A stretch of 64,000 nucleotides of DNA, taken from contig JAWLAB010000005.1 in the NCBI GenBank assembly GCA_041395665.1, positions 129,283 through 193,282 of the forward strand, written 5' to 3'. This stretch comes from Pseudomonadales bacterium (lineage in GTDB: Bacteria > Pseudomonadota > Gammaproteobacteria > Pseudomonadales > UBA7239). The notes under the pieces were generated by a model. It was not told the DNA's origin and ran no database searches. It saw nothing but the letters and a program-made list of their open reading frames with translations. Of this stretch, positions 1 to 9,406 are shown piece after piece; the stretch's first letter is position 1; the number at the start of each line of letters is the position of its first letter. Both the position numbers and the translations under genes were made by a program.

Positions 1-759
1 GCGCGTTATGACGAAGCTTTCCGCGCGCCTAGCACCGAAGAAATGTATACCACCGGCTCACACTTCTGCATGGGTCCTCCCTTTGGTTGTAACAAGTTTG
101 TTTCCAATCCTGATCTCGAAGCCGAAGAAGCCGCCAACAAAGAATTGATGACACGCATGAATTGGGACAATGTGTTCACTAGCGACGATCATTTAGCGTT
201 CAAAGCATCCGTGTTTCGCAACGATGTTGATAACTTTATTGAACAAATCGTCACTTCCCCCACCGTTACAGTTATTCCTGCGCCTCCTGGTCCACCCACT
301 GTTATTTTTGATCCAGGCCATACCACTTGGGTGAATGTCGATAAAGCACGCATTAAAGGCGTTGAATTAGAAGCGCGTTACCAGTGGGAAAATCTCTCCA
401 CGCGCATCAGCTACGGAAAAATGCGCGGCGAAGATCGCGAAACGGGCGAACACCTAACCAATATTCCTGCAAGCAAATGGGTATTGGATACCAGCTATAC
501 TTTCATCCCAGAACAAAAACTCTTAGCCGGTGTGCGTTTTACACAAGCTTCCGCACAAGACCGCACACCTGCTACTACAGCGAACGACTACGATGGCTAT
601 CGCACCGTTGATCTTTACAGTAGCTGGCAGCCTGTGGGTGAAAACCTAACGCTTGATCTCAGCATCAACAATGTTACCGATGAATACTATCGCGTTGCAT
701 TCCAAGAGCTGTATCAACCAGGCCGTGAAGTGCGCGCTGCTGTTACTTATCGTTTTTAA
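1..759 (+). CDS. TonB-dependent heme receptor, C-terminal part (5' end outside window)
   Basis: This is the last 252 residues of an outer membrane TonB-dependent receptor, open from base 1. It carries the FRAP box (residues 7-10) followed by an NPDL box (36-39), the paired signature of bacterial heme and hemoglobin receptors, with two cysteines at 23 and 30 between them that could form a disulfide in an extracellular loop. The rest is barrel strand sequence and the protein ends in Arg-Phe, the terminal aromatic expected for outer membrane assembly. The next two genes are cytoplasmic heme-handling proteins, which supports heme as the substrate. The plug domain, signal peptide and promoter (where a Fur box would be expected) lie outside the window. 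Confidence 0.9.
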   Translation, partial: ARYDEAFRAPSTEEMYTTGSHFCMGPPFGCNKFVSNPDLEAEEAANKELMTRMNWDNVFTSDDHLAFKASVFRNDVDNFIEQIVTSPTVTVIPAPPGPPTVIFDPGHTTWVNVDKARIKGVELEARYQWENLSTRISYGKMRGEDRETGEHLTNIPASKWVLDTSYTFIPEQKLLAGVRFTQASAQDRTPATTANDYDGYRTVDLYSSWQPVGENLTLDLSINNVTDEYYRVAFQELYQPGREVRAAVTYRF

Positions 760-783
760 TCATTGATTGTCGAGGAACTACAA

Positions 784-1173
784 ATGAGTGAAGCAACGGT
801 ACAACTGGCCGGTTCACAAGCGCTCGATTTGTTACAGCAAATCAGCACTTGGGGCAACACCACTACCATCATTTTGCATGGTGGCAGCGTATTTGAATTT
901 AAAGGGGATTTCCCAACAGGTACCATGGCCGAAGGTTTTTACAACCTGAAAGGCAATGGCGGTTTTGAAGGACACCTAAATTTGGAGAGTGTGCAAAGTA
1001 TTCAATTTCAAAGCAAAAATCATCGCGGTAGAGAAAGTCATGCGCTGGTTTTTGTCGATAAAAATAACGACACCATCTTCAAAATTTTTCTAGGTCGTGA
1101 TGCTGAAGGCAATTTACTTCAGCATCAACTAGAGAAGTTTGAACAACTGCGTCAACAAGCAGTCTCGCACTAA
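784..1173 (+). CDS. hutX: Heme utilization carrier protein HutX
   Basis: This encodes a 129-residue cytosolic protein of the HutX/HuvX family, which binds heme and passes it to the HutZ/HugZ heme-degrading enzyme in Vibrio. The central part has the family pattern of a Gly-Gly-x-Val-Phe-Glu-Phe-Lys-Gly strand, then an EGFYNL segment and a Gly-rich turn. An upstream TTG at 763 is open, but ATG 784 is preferred because GAGGA lies just upstream at 771-775 and the homologous region starts near this Met. It is 24 bases after the receptor stop and 29 bases before the HugZ gene, so the three are probably one iron-regulated operon. Confidence 0.85.
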   Translation: MSEATVQLAGSQALDLLQQISTWGNTTTIILHGGSVFEFKGDFPTGTMAEGFYNLKGNGGFEGHLNLESVQSIQFQSKNHRGRESHALVFVDKNNDTIFKIFLGRDAEGNLLQHQLEKFEQLRQQAVSH

Positions 1174-1202
1174 ATCACCCACTGCCACACGAGGTAAAAA
1201 CC

Positions 1203-1742
1203 ATGGCCGAATCCAATCTCAAACAATCGACGCAAGATAATTTGCAAAATGAAATTTCTGATTTTATCGCCACACAGAAGACTTTAATCCTGTCGTCAAT
1301 CGACCCACAAGGTCAGCCTTATGCGTCTTATGCGCCATTCGGTATTGGCGATGAGTGTCTGTATGTTTTGTTGTCCGACATCGCACTGCATGCTGTGAAT
1401 TTGAAATTAAACCCAACGCCATCCGTGATGGTGATTCAAGATGAAAGCGCTTCAGGGGAATTATTTGCACGCCTGCGCGTTACCTATCGCGTTGAAGCAA
1501 CAGAAATCGCACACACTGCCGGCGAAGCCTATGAAACCGGCATCAACGCCTTGGTGGCACGACACGGCCAGCGCATCAACGAGCTGAAACAGCTCACAGA
1601 CTTCCACTTATTCTGCTTGCAGCCTATCAGCGGGCGTTATGTGAAAGGTTTTGGCCGCGCCTATGATTTCACTGGCAAATCACTCAACGGCAATGTGATC
1701 TCTCACTTGCGTGACGGACATGTCAAACGCCCAGCAGCATGA
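1203..1742 (+). CDS. hutZ: HugZ/HutZ-family heme oxygenase
   Basis: This 179-residue protein belongs to the HugZ/HutZ split-barrel family (pyridoxamine-phosphate-oxidase-like fold) that opens heme in the cytosol and releases iron. Residues 15-100 form the flavin-barrel-like core, and residues 144-154 carry the conserved C-terminal segment GRYVKGFGRAY, which in characterised members contacts heme. It completes the receptor-HutX-HugZ set and is followed by a strong intrinsic terminator. The family is confident; enzymatic heme cleavage rather than heme storage is inferred from relatives. Confidence 0.88.
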   Translation: MAESNLKQSTQDNLQNEISDFIATQKTLILSSIDPQGQPYASYAPFGIGDECLYVLLSDIALHAVNLKLNPTPSVMVIQDESASGELFARLRVTYRVEATEIAHTAGEAYETGINALVARHGQRINELKQLTDFHLFCLQPISGRYVKGFGRAYDFTGKSLNGNVISHLRDGHVKRPAA

Positions 1743-1769
1743 AGCACGCCCACTAGGCTGTTACGCCGC

Positions 1770-1802
1770 AACCCGATGTTGTACACAACATCGGGTTTTT
1801 TT
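1770..1802 (+). terminator. Intrinsic terminator after the heme operon
   Basis: A perfect 12-bp stem (1770-1781 with 1786-1797) and a 4-base loop are followed by a run of T to 1802. It sits 28 bases after the HugZ stop and closes the heme uptake operon. Confidence 0.92.
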
Positions 1803-1883
1803 ATACCCGTATATGTTCAAAACGCGGCCATCATAATCAATCGCATACAATAACGACTCGGTTTAACGCACACGGAGTCACAC

Positions 1884-2333
1884 ATGAGTTCGACAACAAC
1901 CATTCCCGAATCGCACCACGATATCCTCAAAGGCAACAACTACGCGCAAGTGGCGATGGTGATGCCCAATGGCTCGCTGGCCAACAATGTGGTGGCTTTT
2001 GTATGGGATGGCGAGTTCGTGCGTTTCAGCACCATAAAATCACGACAAAAATATAAAAACCTTTCCGGCGACCAGCGCGTAGCTCTGTGTATCGTTGATC
2101 CTAAAAATCCGTGGCGCTATATAGAAATTCGCGGCAGTGTTGAAATCCAAGAAGACACTGATCGCAGCTTTATCAACAGTATTGCTAAAAAATACATGAA
2201 CCAAGATCACTACCCGTTTGATCAACCTGGCGATGTGCGCATTATTTTCACCGTTAAACCCACACGCATTCGCGCTGAATATGTGCATGCAGCGGATGGC
2301 ACTCCTGAAAACATCGGCATACAGCGCGGCTAA
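1884..2333 (+). CDS. PPOX-class flavin/F420-type oxidoreductase
   Basis: This 149-residue protein has the split beta-barrel fold of the pyridoxamine 5'-phosphate oxidase superfamily. It opens with the subfamily start IPESHHDIL, then an Ala-x-Val-x-Met-Pro-Asn-Gly strand, an Arg-Gln-Lys-Tyr-Lys-Asn-Leu cofactor-phosphate-binding stretch and a YIEIRG strand. This resembles the PPOX-class F420-dependent group (TIGR03618), but whether it uses FMN, F420 or heme cannot be told from sequence. A CGGAG ribosome site lies at 1873-1877. It stands between the heme operon terminator and the RND genes, 15 bases ahead of the adaptor gene, so it may be co-transcribed with the efflux system. No substrate is proposed. 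Confidence 0.75.
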   Translation: MSSTTTIPESHHDILKGNNYAQVAMVMPNGSLANNVVAFVWDGEFVRFSTIKSRQKYKNLSGDQRVALCIVDPKNPWRYIEIRGSVEIQEDTDRSFINSIAKKYMNQDHYPFDQPGDVRIIFTVKPTRIRAEYVHAADGTPENIGIQRG

Positions 2334-2348
2334 AAAGGAAGTAAAAAA

Positions 2349-3458
2349 ATGGCAGTTCAACACTCATCCGCAAAACGCTGGTTGATTGTTTTTATCGCGT
2401 GTTTGGCGCTGTTGCTGGCTTTGGCGGGCTACAAATTTTTGCAAATCCGTCATTTGATGGCGGTGGCGGCTTCGTATCCAGAACCCTCAGAAACGGTAGA
2501 AGCCACCACAGCACAAAAGCAAAACTGGCAATCCACTGTCACCACAGTGGGCGAAGTGCTCGCGCCACAATCCATTGAATTGCGCAATGAATTGGAAGGC
2601 CGCGTTGTCGCTGTTGAATTGCAAGCAGGTGGAGCCATCAAAAAAGATCAAATGCTACTGAAGTTGGATGCCAGCGAAGACATTGCCCAGCTGCGCGCCG
2701 CACAAGCAGATGCAGAATTAGCAAAAGCATCATTAGCGCGTTACAACAAATTGGTCGCACAAAAATTAACCAGCCGTGAACAATACGATCAAGCGCGCGC
2801 GCAGTACGCAGTGGCTGTTGCTCGCGCACAAGAATTACAGGCTGTCATTGATAAAAAAATTATCACCGCACCTTTTGATGGCTATGCGGGGTTGCACCAT
2901 TTACAAGTTGGGCAATATCTCACGGCCAATACGCTCATCACACAATTGGTCGGCTCACTCACTACTGTGTGGGTAGATTTTTATTTGCCGCAACAACAAG
3001 GCAATATCGCGCTCGGTACCGATGTTCACATTCATGCCAACGGCCTACCAACAACAGTATTCTCAGGCAAAATAACAGCCATTGACCCCACCATTTCATC
3101 CAGCTCACGCAATTTTAAAGTGCGCGCCGCCGTCAACAATACTGAAGAAAAATTAAAACCGGGTACGCTGGTGGATGTCCAACTACCAACCACCACAGCA
3201 CAATCAATCATTACCGTGCCATCCACTGCCGTGCAATTCAGCGACGCAGGACATTTTGTTTATCTCATTGAGCCAGATAAAGAAGGCGTGCTGCGCGCAA
3301 AAATTCGCAATGTGGATGTAGGTGAAGAGAATAACCTGCGCATGGTGATAAAAAATGGCTTGCAAACCGGTGAGCGTATAGCCGCTGACGGCTCATTCAA
3401 ATTACACGATGGTATGCGCGTTAACATCAAGGAGCACAGTCAGGAATCAATCAAATGA
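2349..3458 (+). CDS. RND efflux periplasmic adaptor (membrane fusion protein)
   Basis: This 369-residue adaptor links an inner membrane RND pump to an outer membrane channel. It has an N-terminal membrane anchor (about residues 12-30), a lipoyl-like half motif around 60-100, a short alpha-helical hairpin (about 110-165), the second lipoyl half with the ITAPFDGYAGL motif, then beta-barrel and membrane-proximal domains ending near 360. There is no lipobox Cys, so the anchor is a transmembrane helix. The stop overlaps the pump start by 4 bases (ATGA), showing translational coupling. No outer membrane channel gene is adjacent, so a shared TolC-type channel is probable. The substrate is unknown. 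Confidence 0.88.
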   Translation: MAVQHSSAKRWLIVFIACLALLLALAGYKFLQIRHLMAVAASYPEPSETVEATTAQKQNWQSTVTTVGEVLAPQSIELRNELEGRVVAVELQAGGAIKKDQMLLKLDASEDIAQLRAAQADAELAKASLARYNKLVAQKLTSREQYDQARAQYAVAVARAQELQAVIDKKIITAPFDGYAGLHHLQVGQYLTANTLITQLVGSLTTVWVDFYLPQQQGNIALGTDVHIHANGLPTTVFSGKITAIDPTISSSSRNFKVRAAVNNTEEKLKPGTLVDVQLPTTTAQSIITVPSTAVQFSDAGHFVYLIEPDKEGVLRAKIRNVDVGEENNLRMVIKNGLQTGERIAADGSFKLHDGMRVNIKEHSQESIK

Positions 3459-6400
3459 TTCACGACATCCATCAAAAATCGCCCACCGATATTTTTATCA
3501 AGCGGCCGATTATCGCGATTGTTATTTCGCTGGCATTAATCGTTGTCGGTTTATACGCCGCGCATAAATTACCGGTGTTGCAGTTTCCACGCATTGAAAG
3601 TTCTTCATTAGTCGTCACTACACCCTTTGTCGGTGCATCCGCAGAACGCGTGCAGGGTTTTATTACGGATCCGATTGAGCGCGTTGCCGCTACTGTCCCC
3701 GGTGTGGATTATGTGGATTCCACGACGCTCGCTGGCATGAGCACGGTAACGGTTTGGCTGAAACTCAATGAAAACAGCACCGCAGCGCTCGCCGAATTAA
3801 CTGCACGCTTGCAGCAAATTCGCTATGAATTACCTGCCGGTGCAGAAGACCCTTCTATTCAAGTCAATCGCGCCGATAAACAAGGCGCTGGTTTTTATCT
3901 CGATGTACCCATTACCGGCACGCACACGCGCGCTTCCATCACCGATTATTTAACGCGCAATGTGAATCCTCGACTCGCCGCCATTCCTGGTGTGCAGCGC
4001 ATCGGTTTGGAAGGTGGGCGCGCACCCGCGATGCGTATTTGGCTCGACCCTTCGCGTTTACAAGCATTCAATCTCAGTGCCAGCGATATTGATGCAGCAC
4101 TGCGCGCCAACAATTTAATCGCCACGATTGGTCGCAGTGAAAATAATGCACAGCGCATTGATTTGCTCGCCAACACCACACTAAAAACGCCAGAAGATTT
4201 TGAGCAACTCATCATCAAGGATGTTAACGGCGCACAAATTCGTTTACGCGATGTCGCCAACATTAAATTGGGTGAAGACGAAGGTGGAAAATAACGCGCG
4301 CATGGATAATCGCGATGCAGTTTATATCTCCGTGTGGCCGCTCCCTGGCGCCAATGAAATTGAAATTGCTGACGCACTCTACAAAGACCTCGCCGCTATT
4401 AACCCCACACTGCCCAAAGGCATGCATATCGGCATCGGTTACGACATCACGCTGTATATGCGCTCTGCATTGCGCGAAATTTTTCACACACTCGCCGAAA
4501 CTGTTTTATTGGTTGGCATTGTTGTACTGGCATTGATGGGTTCTGCTCGCACGGCACTGGTTCCGTTGGTGACGATTCCTATTTCACTGCTCGGCGCGAT
4601 GGCCGCCATGTTGGCGATGGGATTTTCCTCAACTTACTGACCGTATTAGCGATTGTTTTATCCGTTGGCTTGGTGGTGGATGATGCGATAGTCGTGGTTG
4701 AAAATGTTGCGCGACATATGCGTGAAGGCAAAAGCCGCATCGAAGCAGCATTAGCCAGCTCGCATCAATTATTTGCGCCCATTATCGGCATGACTATTAC
4801 ACTTTGCAGCCGTGTACGCACCGATTGGTTTTTTATCCGGTTTAACGGGCGTGCTGTTCAAAGAATTTGCTTTTACTTTAGCCACCGCTGTTTTAATTTT
4901 GGCTTCGTGGCGCCGACTTTATCGCCCATCATGAGTGCTTATGTCTGCCCACCTCACGGACAAGAAGGGCGCATGACAAACTGTCAATCACTGGTTTGAG
5001 CAATTACAAGAGTGCTACAGCCGCGCCTTACTAAAATGTTTATCGTGGCGACCGCAAGTGCTCACAGTGGCTCTTTTCTTCGCATTCTTAGTGATTCCTT
5101 TTTATTTATTTTCACAACAAGAATTGGCACCCGTTGAAGATCAAAGCAGTATCAATGTGGTGATAGAAGCACCTCCGCAATCCTCTCTGGCTTACACCAC
5201 GCGCTATATGCACGATGTGGTCAATATCTTAAATGCTCTGCCCGGTACGCGTTTTATGTGGCAAGTAGTGACACCACAAGGCGGTTTTGGTGGGCAAACT
5301 TTTGTCGATTTCAAAAAACGCGAACACAGCGTGCAGGAATTATTACCGCGTGCTTACGGTGAGTTAGGCAAAGTGAGTGGTTTGAAAGCCTTTCCAATTT
5401 TGTATCCCGCATTGCCTACTGCCGGTAATTTCGATATTGAGATGGTGGTGCTATCCACTGACACACCAGCACAGATGAAAGTGTATGCCGACAAAATGGT
5501 GGACTACGCCAAAAACAGCCAAAAATTTCTTTATGCAGATACCGATCTCAAAATTGATTTGCCACAAGCGGAGTTTCAACTCAACCGACAACGCATCGCT
5601 GATTTAGGCATGGATTTAGCCAGCGTCAGCAATCAATTAGGTATTTTGCTCTCGGCAAATTATGTCAATCGTTTTGATTTGAATGGCAAAGCGTACGAAG
5701 TGATACCGATGATTGCCAACAGCGATCGTCCCGATCCACAAACTTTAATGAATTTGCAAATTCGCACGCCGCGTGGCGATCTTGTTCCACTGTCAGCTAT
5801 TGCCACGCTGCAACAGCACACCGCACCGCGCGTACTCGGAAAGTTTCAGCAAAATAATGCTTTTCGCATTTACGGCGGCGTGATGCCTGGTACTACCAAA
5901 GAACAGGCGTTATCGGCATTAGAGTCTGCGGCAAAAGATATTCTGCCACTCAGCTATAGCGTGGATTACGCGGGTGAATCACGCCAGTTGCGTCACGAAG
6001 GTAACACTTTATTTGGTGTGTTATTGATTGCACTACTGTTTGTCTTTTTTGTGTTGGCGGTGCAATTCAACAGCTTTCGTGATCCGTTGGTGGTGCTGCT
6101 CGGTTCCGTGCCATTGGCCTTGTCTGGCGCCATGCTCATCACTTTTCTCGACTGGACCACCATCAACATTTATTCTCAAGTAGGCTTTATTACGCTGGTG
6201 GGATTGATTTCCAAAAACGGTATTTTGATTGTCGAATTTGCCAATCACTTACAGCGCGAAGGCTGTAATAAAATCAAGGCTATTACGCAAGCGGCAACCA
6301 CGCGACTGCGCCCCGTGCTGATGACCACCAGCGCAACCGTGCTCGGTCACTTCCCTTTGGTATTAGTAACGGGAGCAGGCGCAGAAGCGCGAAACAGTAT

Positions 6401-6554
6401 TGGTATTATTTTGGTCGCCGGCATGATGATAGGCACACTCTTTACGCTGTTTGTGCTGCCTGCTGTATATATGTTGATCGCTTCTGAACACCACGAAGCC
6501 ATTGAACATGACCCAATATCTATTGGCGATGCAATTTCTAACGCTGACAGCTAA
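3455..6554 (+). pseudogene. RND inner membrane efflux pump, interrupted by five frameshifts
   Basis: End to end this is a full-length (about 1030-residue) AcrB/MexF-like HAE1 pump. It shows the first transmembrane helix and porter domain (3455-4282), the VGLVVDDAIVVVEN motif of TM4 (about 4660-4700), and the second half with the closing helices (5058-6554). The reading frame changes five times, each time between the same two frames: near 4283, 4625, 4805, 4897 and 4982. For example, an extra T at 4803-4805 separates TITL from AAVYAPIG. Conserved pump sequence continues on both sides of every shift, so bases were gained or lost one at a time. Either the gene is a recent pseudogene or this 700-base patch has read errors. 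Intact, it would be an inner membrane proton-driven exporter partnered with the preceding adaptor. Confidence 0.85.
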
Positions 6555-6599
6555 AATAGCTGCCTGTTTAATCCCGATACCTACTGCGAGGCTGTCACC

Positions 6600-6917
6600 A
6601 TGGATGTCATGGATCAAATCAAAGATCAGATCGAAAAAAACCCCGTCATCCTCTACATGAAAGGCAGCCCTAACGCACCACAGTGCGGCTTTTCTGCGCG
6701 TACAGCGGAAGCCTTGATGAACTGCGGCGCACGCTTTGCGTTTGTCGATATCTTGGCGAACCCAGAAATCCGCGCCAACTTGCCGCGCTACGGCAACTGG
6801 CCCACCTTCCCGCAGTTGTGGGTCAAAGGGGAATTGATTGGCGGCTGCGATATCGTCACAGAAATGTACGCCAAAGGCGAATTGCAGCCATTGGTTAAAG
6901 AAGCTGCTGCCGAATAA
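6600..6917 (+). CDS. grxD: Monothiol glutaredoxin, Grx4/GrxD family
   Basis: This 105-residue cytosolic protein has the monothiol CGFS site at residues 29-32, with the TFPQLWVKGELIGGCDI segment that forms the glutathione-binding groove. Proteins of this class hold and transfer [2Fe-2S] clusters rather than reduce disulfides. The length matches the single-domain family. It is followed 26 bases later by a peroxiredoxin gene with its own strong ribosome site, so the two probably form an iron-sulfur and peroxide-defence unit. Confidence 0.95.
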   Translation: MDVMDQIKDQIEKNPVILYMKGSPNAPQCGFSARTAEALMNCGARFAFVDILANPEIRANLPRYGNWPTFPQLWVKGELIGGCDIVTEMYAKGELQPLVKEAAAE

Positions 6918-6943
6918 TTCACTTCAGATTCAAGGAGGAAATA

Positions 6944-7546
6944 ATGGCTGTGCTTGTTGGCAAACCCGCGCCTGATTTTCGCTGTGCAGCGGTATTGGGC
7001 AATGGTGAGATTATGGAGGATTTTCATCTCGCCTCCGTTATCCAAAACAAGTACGCGCTGTTGTTCTTTTATCCTCTGGACTTCACTTTTGTCTGCCCAT
7101 CTGAATTGATTGCACTCAACCACCGCATGGATGAATTTATTGCGCGCGGCGTTGAAGTCATCAGCGTTTCCATCGATTCACACTTCACGCACAACGCGTG
7201 GCGCAATACCGCCATTAACGACGGCGGCATCGGCGCTGTGCGTTACACCATGGCAGCGGACCTCACGCAGCAAATTGCGCGCGATTACGATGTGCAAACT
7301 GATGGCGGCGTTGCCTATCGCGGTGCATTTTTGATTGATCCGCGCGGTATTGTGCGCAGCCAAATCGTCAATGACTTACCACTCGGTCGCAATATTGATG
7401 AATTGCTGCGTTTAGTTGATGCGCTGCAATTTCATGCCGAACACGGCGAGGTTTGCCCAGCAGGCTGGCAGAAAGGCGACACGGGTATGAAAGCCAATCC
7501 CGCTGGTGTTGCGGAATATTTAAAACAACACAGCCAAAAACTGTAA
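6944..7546 (+). CDS. 2-Cys peroxiredoxin (AhpC/Prx1 type)
   Basis: This is a 200-residue typical 2-Cys peroxiredoxin. The peroxidatic Cys51 lies in FTFVCPSE and the resolving Cys171 in EVCPAGW, followed by the C-terminal tail of the Prx1/AhpC group. It reduces hydrogen peroxide and organic hydroperoxides using a thioredoxin or AhpF-like donor, and no donor gene is next to it. An AGGAGG ribosome site sits about 7 bases before the ATG, the strongest seen in this part of the window, suggesting high expression. Confidence 0.93.
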   Translation: MAVLVGKPAPDFRCAAVLGNGEIMEDFHLASVIQNKYALLFFYPLDFTFVCPSELIALNHRMDEFIARGVEVISVSIDSHFTHNAWRNTAINDGGIGAVRYTMAADLTQQIARDYDVQTDGGVAYRGAFLIDPRGIVRSQIVNDLPLGRNIDELLRLVDALQFHAEHGEVCPAGWQKGDTGMKANPAGVAEYLKQHSQKL

Positions 7547-7614
7547 AACAGCTCGAGAAAAAATAAAGCCACGGCAATGAAGCCGACTCTGCTTTGCAAA
7601 GGATCGCTCGCTCT

Positions 7615-8361
7615 ATGCAAATTACCCTCGCCACTCTCAGCCATGAAATTCGCAACCCATTAGCTGGGCTACTATCTGTATTGCATGTCTTGCGTCGTAC
7701 TACGCTGGATGAACAACAACAAAATTTATTAGATACCGCCAGCAATGCCAGCCACACCCTACTCTCTCTGTTAGACGATGTACTGCTGCGCGCAGATTTC
7801 CAAGAAAATATTTTTCTACCACACCCACAAGTCGTTTTATTACACGAAACCGTACAAACTTTGCTGCAACTTTTCAGCTGTCAGGCACAAGATAAAGGCA
7901 TCCTACTGATCGCACATATTTGCCCCACGCTACCCACTTCGTTTGTCAGTGATGCAGGAAAAATCCAACAAATTCTCAGCAATTTTTTGTCCAATGCTCT
8001 GCGCTTTACCGATGGCGGTATTATCAAACTGCAAGTCAGTGCTGAAAAACGACCCACCGGCAATACAGCGCTCTGCTTTCGCGTCATTGACTCTGGCGTA
8101 GGCATCTCCAGCCATGATTTACAGCGCATCATGGAATCGAGCGTGACCACCCACAGACCACCACCGCGCCGTGGTGGAACAGGGTTAGGCTTGGCGATCA
8201 GTCATCAATTAGCACAAACCCTAGGCGGCTCACTGCACATACACAGCGAGGAAGGACGCGGTAGCATTTTTACGCTGTCACTACCTTGGCAGGAAGCGCG
8301 TGAACCGACGAGCGTTGACCTTCCCCTGCGCCATGCCGCTCGTATATCCTATGAGCCATGA
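7615..8361 (+). CDS. Histidine kinase catalytic core without a sensor domain
   Basis: This protein of about 248 residues is almost only a kinase core. It has an HisKA dimerisation helix with the phospho-acceptor His in SHEIRNPL (residue 10 from ATG 7615), an N box (NFLSNALRF), a G1 box (DSGVGI) and a G2 box (GGTGLGLAI). There is no transmembrane, PAS or HAMP segment and no receiver domain. The frame stays open upstream to a TAA at 7564, and a TTG at 7594 could start it. The upstream codons read like the linker normally preceding the His helix, so the gene may have lost its 5' part. No response regulator is adjacent. All catalytic boxes are intact, so it could be an active cytosolic kinase. 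Confidence 0.75.
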   Translation: MQITLATLSHEIRNPLAGLLSVLHVLRRTTLDEQQQNLLDTASNASHTLLSLLDDVLLRADFQENIFLPHPQVVLLHETVQTLLQLFSCQAQDKGILLIAHICPTLPTSFVSDAGKIQQILSNFLSNALRFTDGGIIKLQVSAEKRPTGNTALCFRVIDSGVGISSHDLQRIMESSVTTHRPPPRRGGTGLGLAISHQLAQTLGGSLHIHSEEGRGSIFTLSLPWQEAREPTSVDLPLRHAARISYEP

Positions 8362-8394
8362 ATCACAGCGCGAGTGCGCTAACCCAAGGATGCC

Positions 8395-9399
8395 TTGAAC
8401 ACACACACTGGCTCTGTAAATGAAGCCCACACCTTGGTGTTGGAACCTGCCGACAACCACCGCCTGACGCGCTTGTGCGGACAACTGCACGAGCATCTCA
8501 AACAAGTTGAACAGCGCTTGCATGTGCAAATTAATGTGCGCGGTAATGTGTTTACCGTACACAGCAACGATGCCGCAGCCGTCACACGCGCCACAGCTGC
8601 TCTGCAACAACTTTATTTAGAAACCGAGAACGATCAGGATCTCACCCCAGAGAAAGTGCACCTGATTCTGCAAACGGCCAATGTTTCTGGCTTGCAGAAC
8701 AACAGCGCAAAAAATATTTACGAACAATCCAGTATTCGCACACGCAAAGGCAACATCAAACCGCGCGGCGCTGCGCAGAATCACTATGTGCAATCCATCC
8801 GCAAATACGATATCAATTTTGGCATCGGCCCCGCCGGCACAGGCAAAACTTATCTCGCTGTTGCCTGCGCTGTTGAAGCCCTGCAAAGTGAAAAAGTAGA
8901 GCGCCTCTTGCTTGTGCGCCCAGCGGTAGAGGCTGGAGAAAAGCTGGGATTTCTCCCCGGCGATCTCGCGCAAAAAATTGATCCGTATCTACGCCCACTG
9001 TACGACGCACTCTATGAAATGATCGGCTTTGAAACGGTCGGCAAATTATTAGAACGGCAAATTATTGAAATCGCGCCATTGGCCTATATGCGCGGTCGCA
9101 CACTGAACAACGCTTTTATTATTTTGGATGAAAGTCAGAACACCACTGAATCACAAATGAAAATGTTTTTAACGCGCATTGGCTTTGGCTCAACTGCCAT
9201 CATCACCGGCGATGCCACACAGATTGATTTGCCGCGCGGCACAAAATCAGGCCTGTTGCATGCCAATGAAATTTTGCGCGATGTAGAAGGCATCAGTTTT
9301 ACTCGTTTCACTTCACAGGATGTTGTGCGCCACCCACTCGTACAACGAATCGTCGATGCCTACGACCGCTACGAAAGCGTCCAGCGCCCTATTGTTTGA
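8395..9399 (+). CDS. phoH: PhoH-like ATPase
   Basis: This 334-residue cytosolic PhoH/YbeZ family protein has an N-terminal KH-like region (about 15-80) and a P-loop domain with Walker A GPAGTGKT at 145-152 and Walker B FIILDES near 235. The family is linked to RNA metabolism and is regularly encoded with YbeY, as here. The start is TTG 8395 with AAGGA at 8385-8389; no ATG fits the family N terminus better. The ybeY start follows the stop by 7 bases. In many relatives miaB precedes phoH, but here a histidine kinase gene stands in that place. Confidence 0.93.
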   Translation: MNTHTGSVNEAHTLVLEPADNHRLTRLCGQLHEHLKQVEQRLHVQINVRGNVFTVHSNDAAAVTRATAALQQLYLETENDQDLTPEKVHLILQTANVSGLQNNSAKNIYEQSSIRTRKGNIKPRGAAQNHYVQSIRKYDINFGIGPAGTGKTYLAVACAVEALQSEKVERLLLVRPAVEAGEKLGFLPGDLAQKIDPYLRPLYDALYEMIGFETVGKLLERQIIEIAPLAYMRGRTLNNAFIILDESQNTTESQMKMFLTRIGFGSTAIITGDATQIDLPRGTKSGLLHANEILRDVEGISFTRFTSQDVVRHPLVQRIVDAYDRYESVQRPIV

Positions 9400-9406
9400 T
9401 ACCGCC

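Noticed and set aside
6548..6562. Hairpin CAGCTA-AAA-TAGCTG as a terminator of the pump gene
   Set aside because: The stem is six pairs and A/T-poor support follows without a clear T run, so it is too weak to call.
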